A DNA stretch of 64,000 nt from Planotetraspora sp. A-T 1434 (GTDB taxonomy: Bacteria > Actinomycetota > Actinomycetes > Streptosporangiales > Streptosporangiaceae). The translations under genes were made by a program, and so were the position numbers. The stretch spans positions 186,001-250,000 of the forward strand of contig NZ_JAOEGB010000004.1 in NCBI RefSeq assembly GCF_025420585.1, in the 5' to 3' direction. Shown in pieces: positions 16,832-25,002 of the stretch (the first letter of the stretch is position 1; each line of letters begins with the position of its first letter). The notes beneath the pieces were generated by a model, which saw nothing but the letters and a program-made list of their open reading frames with translations, had not been told where the DNA came from and made no database searches.

Positions 16832-17730
16832 TGGCCCGCACAAGGTTCGCCCCCGATCGCGGCCTCACGGTCCGGATGACCGTGACGATGTTCCTGCTCG
16901 GCCTGCTGTATGTCGCGTTCGTGGCCGCGCTGATCGCCGCCGGTGTGCGGGCGGTGACGGTGCTGGTGATCGCCGCGGGCCTCCTGCTGGTGCAGTACTT
17001 CCTGTCCGACCGGATCGCGCTGTTCGCGATGCACGGGCGGGAGGTCTCCCCGCAGGAGGCTCCCGAGCTGCACGGCATCGTCGACAGGCTCGCCGCGATG
17101 GCGAACATGCCCAAGCCCCGCGTGGCGATCGCCGACTCCGACGTCCCCAACGCTTTCGCCACCGGGCGCGACCAGAAGCACTCGGTCGTCTGCGTGACCA
17201 CGGGCCTGCTGCGCAGGCTCGACGGGCCGGAGCTCGAAGGCGTCATAGCCCACGAGATGTCGCACGTCGCGCACCGGGACGTGGCGGTGATGACCATCGC
17301 CTCGTTCCTGGGCATCGTCGCCGGGCTGATGACCCGGGTCGCGCTCTACTCCGGTCTCGCTGGGGGAGGCCGCAGGGACAACAACAACGGCCCGCCCGTC
17401 GGCCTGATCATCCTCGCGGTCTCGGCCATCGTGTACGCGATCAGCTTCCTGCTCACGCGGGCGCTGTCGCGTTACCGCGAGCTGGCCGCCGACCGGGCGG
17501 GTGCGCTGCTGACCCAGCGGCCGTCGGCCCTCGCGAGCGCCCTGACGAAGGTGAGCGGGGAGATCGCCCGCATCCCGACGAGGGACCTGCGCGAGGCACA
17601 GCCGTTCAACGCCTTCTACTTCGCCCCGGCACTGTCGGGCGATAGCGTCGCGGCGCTGTTCTCCACCCATCCGCCGCTGGAGCGGCGCCTGGAGCAGCTC
17701 GCCAGGATCTCGGCCATGCTGGGCCGCTGA
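16831..17730 (+). CDS. htpX: HtpX-type membrane zinc metalloprotease
   Basis: A 299-residue M48 protease. Two N-terminal membrane helices (MFLLGLLYVAFVAALIAAG and VTVLVIAAGLLLVQYFL) precede the catalytic motif HEMSHVAHRD, where the two His and the later Glu of RYRELAADRAGA hold zinc. Two more helices lie between. It degrades damaged membrane proteins in characterised relatives. Its place between pspAA and pspAB matches the standard actinobacterial psp operon. The stop codon is the first of a series of 12-base tandem repeats. Confidence 0.93.
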   Translation: MARTRFAPDRGLTVRMTVTMFLLGLLYVAFVAALIAAGVRAVTVLVIAAGLLLVQYFLSDRIALFAMHGREVSPQEAPELHGIVDRLAAMANMPKPRVAIADSDVPNAFATGRDQKHSVVCVTTGLLRRLDGPELEGVIAHEMSHVAHRDVAVMTIASFLGIVAGLMTRVALYSGLAGGGRRDNNNGPPVGLIILAVSAIVYAISFLLTRALSRYRELAADRAGALLTQRPSALASALTKVSGEIARIPTRDLREAQPFNAFYFAPALSGDSVAALFSTHPPLERRLEQLARISAMLGR

Positions 17731-17768
17731 AAGGGCCGCTGAAAGGGCCGCTGAAAGGGCCGCTTAAG
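17721..17768 (+). repeat. 12-base tandem repeat spanning the htpX stop codon
   Basis: Three identical copies of GGGCCGCTGAAA and a fourth changed copy run from 17721. The first TGA is the htpX stop. More degenerate AAGG-containing copies continue to about 17820, so the 98-base gap before pspAB is almost wholly repeat. Confidence 0.85.
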
Positions 17769-17828
17769 GGTTGGCAAAGGGCGGCAAGGGGCTGAAAAGG
17801 GACACCGAAGGACGCTGAGGGGACGGTT

Positions 17829-18377
17829 ATGGGCTGGTTCGACGCGCTTCTGGGGCGTACGAAGGCGGCGAAGCCGGATCTCGACGCGCTGTTCGCCCTG
17901 CCGTCGGCGGCGGTGACGCTGCAGGCGGCGACGGGTTTCACCCCGACCGGCGTGGGTTCGGTCTCCTTCCGGGCAGCGGAGGGCGGCGCGTTCGCCCAGC
18001 TCGAAAAGGACATCGAGGCCCTGCTGGGGAAGGCCGAGGTCTCCCAGGACTCCTACGGCTACACCTGGCTGCTGGTCCGCAACCCTGACGTGTCGGGGCT
18101 CGTGACGGACCTCCACGCGGCCAACTCCTCGCTGGAGGCGGCGGGCTTCGGGCCGTCCCTGCTCTGCTCGCTCGTGACCTTCGCCGACTCGTCGGGCCGC
18201 AAGCTGGCGATCGTCTACCTCTACAAGCAGGGCACCTTCTACCCGTTCGCCCCGGCGGGAGGCACCCGCCGGGACAACGCCCTGGAGTTGCAGGTGCGTG
18301 GCGTCCTAACCGACGAGCTCAAGATCGAGCCCGACCTCTCGCGCTGGTTCCCCGTCTGGGGCGCTCCCGGTCTCTGA
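17829..18377 (+). CDS. pspAB: PspA-associated protein PspAB
   Basis: A 182-residue soluble protein, MGWFDALLGRTKAAKPDLDALFALPSAAVTLQ in outline, matching the PspAB family that completes the actinobacterial pspA-pspAA-htpX cluster. It contains GYTWLLVRNPDVSGLVTDLH and LAIVYLYKQGTFYPFAPAG. No catalytic motif is seen and its role is unknown. It is separated from htpX by a repeat-filled gap rather than overlapping, and is followed by repeat cluster C. Confidence 0.85.
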   Translation: MGWFDALLGRTKAAKPDLDALFALPSAAVTLQAATGFTPTGVGSVSFRAAEGGAFAQLEKDIEALLGKAEVSQDSYGYTWLLVRNPDVSGLVTDLHAANSSLEAAGFGPSLLCSLVTFADSSGRKLAIVYLYKQGTFYPFAPAGGTRRDNALELQVRGVLTDELKIEPDLSRWFPVWGAPGL

Positions 18378-18406
18378 CCCCCCCACCACCCCACCCCCCA
18401 CCGGCG

Positions 18407-18647
18407 GTGATCATGCACAGGTTCCCCGGCATGCGGCAGACCTCCGTCACCACCGATCGTGATCATGCATGCTTTCCTCGTCATGATGGGCTTGCTGGGC
18501 AAACATCCCCCGTGATCATGCTGCGGATATTGCATGATCACCGAGCGCTTTGGTCCAGCTCAACCGTTGCGGACGGGAACCTGCGCATGATCACGAAATG
18601 CGTGGTCCCAGCTCACCCGCCGCACACGGGAGTCTGTGCATGATCAC
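18407..18647. repeat. 53-base dispersed repeat, cluster C (three forward, three inverted units)
   Basis: GTGATCATGC starts at 18407, 18459 and 18512; GCATGATCAC starts at 18532, 18585 and 18638. Spacings are 52, 53, then 53, 53, so the arrays face each other about a centre near 18526. The two rightmost units also share a GTCC(C)AGCTCA element. The last inverted unit holds the ATG used by the Ser/Thr kinase. Confidence 0.92.
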
Positions 18648-20820
18648 CGCGGGAGGGGGTGGGGCGGAGGCGTTGCGGCCGGGGGATCCCACGCGCGTGG
18701 GCCGCTATCAGCTCACCGCGCGTCTCGGCGAGGGCGGCCAGGGCACCGTCTACCTCGGCACCGCGCCGTCCGGATCGCCGGTGGCGGTCAAGGTGCTCCG
18801 CTCCGACCTCGCGGGGAACGGCGAGGCTCGGGATCGCTTTGTCCGGGAGGTCTCCGTCGCCCGGCGGGTGGCCGCGTTCTGCACGGCCCAGGTCATCGAG
18901 ACGGGCGTCGACGCCCATCGCCCCTTCATCGCCAGCGAGTACATCGACGGCCCAACCCTGGCCGCCGTCGTCGAACGCGACGGGCCACGGCACGGTCCGG
19001 CCCTGCACCGCCTGGCCGTCGGCACCGTGACCGCCCTGGCCGCGATCCACCAGGCGGGCGTCGTGCATCGGGACTTCAAGCCGTCCAACGTGCTGCTCGG
19101 CCAGGACGGGCCGCGCGTCATCGACTTCGGCATCGCCCGCGCGCTGGACCGCGCCTCGACGCTGACCTCGGTGGCGGTCGGCACGCCCGCTTACATGACG
19201 CCCGAGCAGCTTTCCGGCGAGCAGGCCGGAACCGCCGCCGACATGTTCGCCTGGGCCTGCACGATGGTCTACGCCGCCACAGGGGAGCCGCCCTTCGGCA
19301 GCGACAGCCTCCCGGCCGTCTTCAACCGCATCGTGAACGCCGAGCCCGACCTCGGTTCGATCGAGGAGCCCCTTCGCGGCCTGGTCACCCAGTGCCTCGC
19401 CAAGGACCCGTCCGCCCGCCCCACGTCCGGCGAGATCCTCCTCCGCCTCCTCGGCCACGCCCCCGCCGCGTCGCCCGGTGACGCCGTGCGGCCCCTCACG
19501 GGCATGCCGCCCGGTGCCGCGCTTCAGGAGCAGGTCGGTCTCCCGGGCCGCTCACTTCCCCAGGACGACGGCCTCCTCCAGGAGGGTACGGCTGCCGCCT
19601 CGCCGGGCACCGCCGTACATGCGGTCTCGAATGGCGCCGCGGATGCCGTCCCGACACGGCCGGGCAGGCGGGCCGGCCACGAGAATGCGGGCGACGCGGC
19701 GAGCCACAGTCTGGGAGGCCGGGGGGCGAGGCGGCTGCCGCATGTCTTGCCGGTGCCGGTGGTCGTGCTGGCGGTCGTGCTGGCTCTCGCGGGAGGCGGG
19801 TTCCTGCTCGTCAACACTCGGGATCCGGCGCCGGCTGCCCCCTCAGACGGCCGCGCTCTGCCGGGCACCTCCATCGTCCTGGAGGAGAAGGCGGACGACC
19901 CCATCAAGGTCACGTCCTACGCCGTCGGGGACGACGTCTATCTGCGGGACCGGGACGTACGGACCACAGACACAGGGGGCGGGGACTCGCGGACCGGGGG
20001 CTCAGGCGGCGGGGACGTGCGGGCGGGGGGCTCGCGGGCCGGAGACATGGCGGGCGGGAACGGCTTCGCGAAGGCGCCGGGATATTTCGAGGTCCAGGTC
20101 GAGGACGGCGGTGCGAGGGCGGTGGGGATCGACACCGGGTACGCCTCGTCAGGCCACGCCGCCGTGTCGGTCATCGACCGCGTGACGGGGAGGCCCCGCA
20201 CGATCGAGACCGTGAAGGCGCCGCTGTACGTCTCGTCTCCCGCGTGGTCGCCGGACCACTCGAAGATCCTGCTGACGGCGCTCAGGCCCGTTGCGGGGGA
20301 CAGGCCCGACGGAGCCGGGTTCGTCATCGTGGACGTGGTGGCATGGACGGCGACGTTCGTCAAGGTCACAGACCCGGACGTGGGGGAGTGGTCGTATTTC
20401 TGGCGCGGAGACGGGCGGGCCGTGGCGACGTGGGCGACCACGGCCGCCGGGGAGGGCATCCGCTTCTATGCCCTGGACGGCGCCGCGCTCACCACGCTGA
20501 CGAACGTCGGCACGCCGATCGAGATCGCCGGTGACATCGTGTCCCCCTCGGGAGGCCTGCTGCTGACCAGGTGCCCGAAGACGTCCGCCCAGGTCTGCGC
20601 CTGGACGGCCGACGGCGCCGAGCGTGCCCGCGTGCCGTTCCCGTCCGAACGGCTGATCGGCTGGTACGACGAGGACCACATCGCGGGGTGGCGCCGCGCG
20701 GGCGACGGCTGCGAGATCGTGGTCGCCGCTCTCGACGGCACGGTCGTCCGGCGCCTCGCCACCGCGTCCACCGACGCCTACAAGGAGGTCGCCCTCCGCT
20801 ACACGCGGACGGCGCGATGA
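18640..20820 (+). CDS. Receptor-type serine/threonine protein kinase
   Basis: A 726-residue Hanks-type kinase. The catalytic domain (about 22-285) has GEGGQG in the glycine loop, VAVKVL lysine, HRDFKPSN catalytic loop at about 142, DFGIAR and a TPAYMTPEQLSGEQ activation segment. A low-complexity linker leads to one membrane helix at about 368-390 (LPVPVVVLAVVLALAGGGFLLV). The outer ~330 residues contain WSPDHSKILLTA and similar blades, suggesting a beta-propeller sensor. The ATG at 18640 lies inside a GCATGATCAC repeat, followed by MITAGGGG; internal GTGs near 18700 are alternatives. It follows the psp operon, perhaps sensing envelope state (inference). Confidence 0.9.
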   Translation: MITAGGGGAEALRPGDPTRVGRYQLTARLGEGGQGTVYLGTAPSGSPVAVKVLRSDLAGNGEARDRFVREVSVARRVAAFCTAQVIETGVDAHRPFIASEYIDGPTLAAVVERDGPRHGPALHRLAVGTVTALAAIHQAGVVHRDFKPSNVLLGQDGPRVIDFGIARALDRASTLTSVAVGTPAYMTPEQLSGEQAGTAADMFAWACTMVYAATGEPPFGSDSLPAVFNRIVNAEPDLGSIEEPLRGLVTQCLAKDPSARPTSGEILLRLLGHAPAASPGDAVRPLTGMPPGAALQEQVGLPGRSLPQDDGLLQEGTAAASPGTAVHAVSNGAADAVPTRPGRRAGHENAGDAASHSLGGRGARRLPHVLPVPVVVLAVVLALAGGGFLLVNTRDPAPAAPSDGRALPGTSIVLEEKADDPIKVTSYAVGDDVYLRDRDVRTTDTGGGDSRTGGSGGGDVRAGGSRAGDMAGGNGFAKAPGYFEVQVEDGGARAVGIDTGYASSGHAAVSVIDRVTGRPRTIETVKAPLYVSSPAWSPDHSKILLTALRPVAGDRPDGAGFVIVDVVAWTATFVKVTDPDVGEWSYFWRGDGRAVATWATTAAGEGIRFYALDGAALTTLTNVGTPIEIAGDIVSPSGGLLLTRCPKTSAQVCAWTADGAERARVPFPSERLIGWYDEDHIAGWRRAGDGCEIVVAALDGTVVRRLATASTDAYKEVALRYTRTAR

Positions 20821-20836
20821 GCGACGATAGGCCACG

Positions 20837-21649
20837 ATGAGCGACATGACGACCAAGGAATGGACCCACATCGAGTACGCCGACGCGACCGGCCGGGAGA
20901 TCGCCCGGATGGCGGAAGCCGTGCGAGGCCATGACCCGGCGACGCCTGTGCCCACCTGCCCGGGGTGGGACCTCGCTGAGCTGGTCGCCCACACCGGGGC
21001 GGTCCACCGGTGGGCGGCAGCCATGGTCCGCGACCTCGCCCCGCGCCGCTACGACAGGCAGGCGATGGACCACGGCCTTCCCAGCCGCTTCGAGGACTAC
21101 CCGGCCTGGCTGGAGGAGGGAGCCGTACTGCTGGTGGAGGCGCTGAAGGAACAGGACCCCGATGCGGAGATGTGGTCGTGGGCGGGTGACCGGCACGCGC
21201 GCTTCTGGTCACGGCGTCAGCTCCACGAGACCGTCATCCACCGGGCCGACGTGGAGCTCGCCGTCGGCGCCGAGCCCTCGATCGCCGAGTCCTTGGTCGA
21301 TGACCAGTCCTTGGTCGACGAGGACGTGGCGGCCGACGGCGTCAGCGAGTTGCTCGACGTTCTCCCTTACGCGAGCTGGCGGCCGCTCCTGGCCGAGCTC
21401 AGGGGCGACGGCGAGACGATCTCCTGGCAGCCCGGCACGGGGACGGGCTGGCTCATCCGCCTGACCCCTGACGGCTTCTCCTACGAGCGGTCCAGTGCCC
21501 CCGGCCAGTCCACGGTCCGTACGGCCACCGCCCGCGACGTGCTCCTGATGGCCTGGGGAAGGCGTCGCCCCCAGGACCGCCCCGAGGACTACGTCATTGA
21601 GGGCGACTCCACCCTCCTCCGGTGGTGGGCCGAGCGTTCCGCCATCTGA
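20837..21649 (+). CDS. Maleylpyruvate-isomerase-family mycothiol-dependent enzyme
   Basis: A 270-residue DinB/MDMPI-fold protein. The N-terminal domain has the metal-binding pattern with His in LVAHTGAVHRWAA and His in LHETVIHRADVELA, and the family's CPGWDL segment. Relatives are mycothiol-dependent isomerases or S-transferases; the substrate here is unknown. It begins 16 bases after the kinase stop on the same strand. An in-frame micro-duplication gives SLVDDQSLVDEDVAADG. The ATG at 20837 is used. Confidence 0.85.
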   Translation: MSDMTTKEWTHIEYADATGREIARMAEAVRGHDPATPVPTCPGWDLAELVAHTGAVHRWAAAMVRDLAPRRYDRQAMDHGLPSRFEDYPAWLEEGAVLLVEALKEQDPDAEMWSWAGDRHARFWSRRQLHETVIHRADVELAVGAEPSIAESLVDDQSLVDEDVAADGVSELLDVLPYASWRPLLAELRGDGETISWQPGTGTGWLIRLTPDGFSYERSSAPGQSTVRTATARDVLLMAWGRRRPQDRPEDYVIEGDSTLLRWWAERSAI

Positions 21650-21661
21650 TCAGAGATCAGA

Positions 21662-22816
21662 TCAGGGGAGCGCCAGCATGCGGTCGAGGGCGACCTTGGC
21701 CCAGTGGGTGGTGTCCGGGTCGACCGTGATCTGGTTGACGACCTCCCCGGCGGCGAGCGACTCCAGCGCCCAGACCAGGTGCGGCAGGTCGATCCGATTC
21801 ATCGTCGAGCAGTAGCACACGGTCCGGTCGAGGAACGTGATCGACTTGTCGGGGAACATCTGCCCGAGGCGCTTGACCAGGTTCAGCTCGGTGCCGATGG
21901 CCCAGGACGAGCCGGCGGGAGCCTCTTCCAGCGTGCGGATGATGTACTCGGTCGAGCCCACGTAGTCGGCCTTGGTGACGACCTCGTGGCGGCACTCGGG
22001 GTGGACGAGGACGTTCACACCCGGGATGCGGGCGCGGACCTCGTCGACGCATTCCGCCGTGAACCGGCCGTGCACCGAGCAGTGGCCCTTCCACAGGATC
22101 ATCTTGGCGTTCTCGAGCTGCTCCCGGGTGAGGCCGCCGTTCGGCCGGTGCGGGTTGTAGACCACGCAGTCGTCCAGGGACAGGCCCATCTCCAGCACGG
22201 CGGTGTTGCGGCCGAGATGCTGGTCGGGCAGGAACAGGACCTTCTGGCCCTGCTCGAAGGCCCACTCCAGGGCCCTCTTCGCGTTCGACGAGGTGCAGAC
22301 CGCGCCGCCGTGGCGGCCGCAGAACGCCTTGATGTCGGCGCTGGAGTTCATGTAGGTGATGGGAACGACCTGGTCGGCGATCCCGGCGTCCTCCAGGGCG
22401 TCCCAGCAGTCCTCAACCTGGGTGAAGGTGGCCATGTCGGCCATCGAGCAGCCCGCCGCGAGATCGGGCAGGACGACCTTCTGGGAGTCGCCGGTCAGGA
22501 TGTCGGCCGACTCGGCCATGAAGTGGACGCCGCAGAACACGATGTACTCCGCGCCGGGCCGCGCGGCCGCCTCGCGGGCCAGTTTGAACGAGTCTCCGGT
22601 CACGTCGGCGAACTGGATGACCTCGTCGCGCTGGTAGTGGTGACCGAGCACGAACAGCCGGTCGCCGAGCCGCTCCTTGGCCGCCCTGGCGCGCTCCACC
22701 AGCGCCGGGTCGGACGCGGAGGGAAGCTCGCCGGGACAGTCGACTCCGCGCTCACTGTGCGGGTCGGTGCCCCGGCCGAGGATGAAGAGCGGAAGCCCGG
22801 TCTCGGTGATCGTCAC
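21662..22816 (-). CDS. nadA: Quinolinate synthase A
   Basis: A 384-residue [4Fe-4S] enzyme that condenses iminoaspartate with dihydroxyacetone phosphate to quinolinate for NAD synthesis. Cluster cysteines are visible in FCGVHFMAESA, AVCTSSNA or KGHCSVHGRF and DRTVCYCSTMNR; the substrate segment VLGHHYQRDEVIQFAD is typical. GTG at 22816 is preferred because AAGGGGG lies seven bases before it; a GTG two codons upstream (22822) overlaps that site. nadB and nadC are not in the window. An inverted repeat lies just upstream (22838-22859). Confidence 0.93.
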   Translation of the reverse strand: MTITETGLPLFILGRGTDPHSERGVDCPGELPSASDPALVERARAAKERLGDRLFVLGHHYQRDEVIQFADVTGDSFKLAREAAARPGAEYIVFCGVHFMAESADILTGDSQKVVLPDLAAGCSMADMATFTQVEDCWDALEDAGIADQVVPITYMNSSADIKAFCGRHGGAVCTSSNAKRALEWAFEQGQKVLFLPDQHLGRNTAVLEMGLSLDDCVVYNPHRPNGGLTREQLENAKMILWKGHCSVHGRFTAECVDEVRARIPGVNVLVHPECRHEVVTKADYVGSTEYIIRTLEEAPAGSSWAIGTELNLVKRLGQMFPDKSITFLDRTVCYCSTMNRIDLPHLVWALESLAAGEVVNQITVDPDTTHWAKVALDRMLALP

Positions 22817-22837
22817 GACCACACCCCCTTCGGGGAC

Positions 22838-22859
22838 TTATCGTCGAATTGACGACTAA
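22838..22859. promoter_or_regulatory. Inverted repeat upstream of nadA, candidate operator
   Basis: Arms TCGTC and GACGA flank GAATT, extended by TTA on the left and CTAA on the right (one base out of register). It sits 16-25 bases before the nadA ribosome site, where a repressor would block expression. A NAD-responsive regulator such as NrtR is possible but the regulator is not in the window. Confidence 0.5.
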
Positions 22860-23056
22860 TAATTACACACCCCTCACACCACCTATTCCGCCCCCCTTCC
22901 GCCCAGCCCATGGCGGCGGCCCTTCCAAGGTCAACCGGTCCCGCGCCATAAGCAGGAATGTGTAGCGATCGGCGGGTGTTGGTAGCGTCTAGGTAGGACG
23001 TCGGAATCAATCGACCGCTCCGGGTGGGCGGTTGGCGCAGACGCGGGAGTCATCAG

Positions 23057-23410
23057 ATGACGGTTGAGAGCAGCGAGACCACACAGCAGGGCCTGGTCCT
23101 GACTGATGCGGCCGCCGCCAAGGTCAAGAGCCTGCTGGAGCAGCAGGGCGAGGAAGGACTGCAGCTGCGCGTGGCCGTGCAGCCGGGTGGTTGTTCCGGC
23201 CTGCGCTACCAGCTCTTCTTCGACGACCGCTCCATGGACGGCGACGTCGTTTCGGACTTCGGCGGTGTGAGCGTCGTCACTGACCGGATGAGCGCGCCGT
23301 ACCTGACCGGAGCCACGGTGGACTTCGTGGACACCATCGAGAAGCAGGGCTTCACGATCGACAACCCGAACGCCACGGGTTCGTGCGCCTGCGGCGACTC
23401 GTTCAACTAA
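23057..23410 (+). CDS. erpA: Iron-sulfur cluster insertion protein, A-type (ErpA/HesB)
   Basis: A 117-residue A-type carrier that passes Fe-S clusters to client enzymes. The three conserved cysteines are in QPGGCSGLRYQL and the C-terminal SCACGDSF. The core LTDAAAAKVKSLLEQQGEEGLQLRVAV is typical. The ATG at 23057 gives the family length; ORF extension upstream is not conserved. It is divergent from nadA, whose product needs a [4Fe-4S] cluster, and is ended by a strong hairpin. Confidence 0.93.
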   Translation: MTVESSETTQQGLVLTDAAAAKVKSLLEQQGEEGLQLRVAVQPGGCSGLRYQLFFDDRSMDGDVVSDFGGVSVVTDRMSAPYLTGATVDFVDTIEKQGFTIDNPNATGSCACGDSFN

Positions 23411-23468
23411 GGCTCGGAGCAAGGGCTCGGAGAGGGCTGCCGGCAAGGCTGTCCTGAGCTTGGCAGAC

Positions 23469-23497
23469 CGCCCCGTACGGGTTTCCCGTGCGGGGCG
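23469..23497 (+). terminator. Hairpin terminator after erpA
   Basis: CGCCCCGTACGGG and CCCGTGCGGGGCG form a 13-base stem (one G-T pair) with a TTT loop, 58 bases after the erpA stop and ahead of the PfkB gene. Confidence 0.8.
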
Positions 23498-23581
23498 TCG
23501 TCATGTCGAGACGGTACGCTCGACGGGTTCGCCAAGATTGCCTTCCCATCCCCAGATGCTGACAACGAGGAGAATGACCCC

Positions 23582-24568
23582 GTGCGCATCGCCGTCACCG
23601 GCTCCATCGCGACCGACCATCTGATGACCTTCCCCGGCCGCTTCGGCGACCAGTTGATCGCCGAACAGCTCGACCGGGTGTCGCTGTCGTTCCTCGTCGA
23701 CGATCTGCAGATCCGCCGCGGCGGATGCGCGGCCAACATCGCCTTCGGGATGGGGTGCCTGGGGCTGAGCCCGGTGCTGGTGGGCGCCGTGGGCACCGAC
23801 TTCGCCGACTACCGCTCGTGGCTGGAACGGCACGGCGTCGACTGCGCGTCGGTTCACGTGTCCGAGTTGCACCACACCGCACGGTTCCTCTGCACGACGG
23901 ATGATGACCACAACCAGATCGCGTCGTTCTACACGGGCGCGATGGCCGACGCGCGGGAGATCGAGCTCGGTCCGATCGCGGAGCGGCTGGGCGGGCTCGA
24001 CCTGGTCCTGATCAGCCCGAACGACCCGGCGGCGATGCTGCGGCACACCGACGAGGCGCGGAACCGGGGCATCCCGTTCGCGGCCGACCCGTCGCAGCAG
24101 CTGGCGCGGATGCCGGACGACCAGATCCGCCTGCTGGTGGAGGGCGCGGCCTACCTGTTCAGCAACGACTACGAGCTCGGGATGATCGAGCAGAAGACGG
24201 GCTGGTCCAACGAGGAGATCCTCGACCGGGTCGGCGTCCGCGTCACCACGCTCGGCCCGAAGGGCGCGCGGATCGACCGCAAGGGCGAGCCGTCCCTGCA
24301 TATCTCGCCCGCCCCGGAGCTGGGCAAGGCCGACCCGACCGGCGTCGGCGACGCGTTCCGGGCCGGTTTCCTGTCGGGTCTCGCGTGGGGCCTGTCACTG
24401 GAGCGCTGCGGCCAGATCGGGAACCTCACGGCGACCCACGTCCTGGAGCGGGTCGGCGGCCAGGAGTACGAGCTGGGCCAGCGCGTCTTCCTGGAGCGCT
24501 TCGCCGGAGCGTACGGCCAGGCGGCGGCGGACGAGGTGGCCCCGCACGTCAGGTGCCACTACGCCTGA
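23582..24568 (+). CDS. PfkB-family carbohydrate/nucleoside kinase
   Basis: A 328-residue ribokinase-fold kinase. It begins MRIAVTGSIATDHLMTFPGRF, has the GGCAANIAFGMGCLG substrate-binding glycine motif and the C-terminal anion-hole/catalytic ADPTGVGDAFRAGFLSG with the base Asp. Actinobacterial orthologues are often labelled adenosine or sugar kinase; substrate cannot be fixed from sequence. GAGGAG precedes the GTG at 23582. The stop lies in a 15-base direct duplication (24564-24594). Confidence 0.88.
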   Translation: MRIAVTGSIATDHLMTFPGRFGDQLIAEQLDRVSLSFLVDDLQIRRGGCAANIAFGMGCLGLSPVLVGAVGTDFADYRSWLERHGVDCASVHVSELHHTARFLCTTDDDHNQIASFYTGAMADAREIELGPIAERLGGLDLVLISPNDPAAMLRHTDEARNRGIPFAADPSQQLARMPDDQIRLLVEGAAYLFSNDYELGMIEQKTGWSNEEILDRVGVRVTTLGPKGARIDRKGEPSLHISPAPELGKADPTGVGDAFRAGFLSGLAWGLSLERCGQIGNLTATHVLERVGGQEYELGQRVFLERFAGAYGQAAADEVAPHVRCHYA

Positions 24569-24594
24569 CGCGGTTCAGCCTGACGCGGGTTCAC
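24564..24594 (+). repeat. 15-base duplication spanning a stop codon
   Basis: CCTGACGCGGTTCAG is followed at once by CCTGACGCGGGTTCAC. The first TGA is the stop of the PfkB gene. Confidence 0.75.
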
Positions 24595-24660
24595 AGAGGT
24601 GCTGATCAGCCTGTGACAGGGATCAGCCGGGCGCGGGGATGGGCCAGGGATGGGTGGGGC

Positions 24661-25002
24661 TCAGTAGTTGCGCCGCACGTGGATCGACCAGCCACCCTGG
24701 GGCAGGTCATAGCTCCCCACGTGCTCGTGCGACTTGAGCCTGCACCAGGCGGGGATGTCGGTGAAGGCGGCGGGGTCGTCGGCGAGGACGGCGACCACGT
24801 CGCGCATCGGCACGTGGTTGATCCGCTCGGCCAGCATGATGATCGGGATGGGGCACTTGCGGCCCAGCGCGTCGATCGTCAGCGCGGGCGTCTCCTCGGG
24901 CCCGCGCGGCTCCGGCTGCTCTCGGGGCTGCCGGGGGTCGCGGGATTCGAGGGGTGGAGTCTCCGGCGCCTTCCCGCCGCCACCCGACCGCCTGCGCCAC
25001 AT
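24661..25002 (-). CDS. TusA-family sulfurtransferase
   Basis: A 113-residue protein. After a Pro/Gly/Arg-rich N-terminal tail of ~40 residues comes the TusA fold, LTIDALGRKCPIPIIMLAERI, whose Cys carries persulfide sulfur, then VVAVLADDPAAFTDIPAWCRLKSHEH. Its ATG overlaps the cysteine-desulfurase stop by one base (TGATG), so sulfur is probably handed from the desulfurase directly to this carrier. The acceptor pathway is unknown. Confidence 0.88.
   Translation of the reverse strand: MWRRRSGGGGKAPETPPLESRDPRQPREQPEPRGPEETPALTIDALGRKCPIPIIMLAERINHVPMRDVVAVLADDPAAFTDIPAWCRLKSHEHVGSYDLPQGGWSIHVRRNY

Noticed and set aside
18407-18643. Short ORFs beginning MIMH.FPG at several clusters, suggesting a family of small peptides.
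   Set aside because: The shared residues are the translation of the GTGATCATGCA...TTCCC repeat itself; frames differ after it and no ribosome site precedes them.
18407-18647. The regular 53-base arrays look like a CRISPR.
   Set aside because: The constant part is only about 10-21 bases, arrays turn round in the middle, spacers share conserved TTCCC and other motifs, and no cas gene is present.
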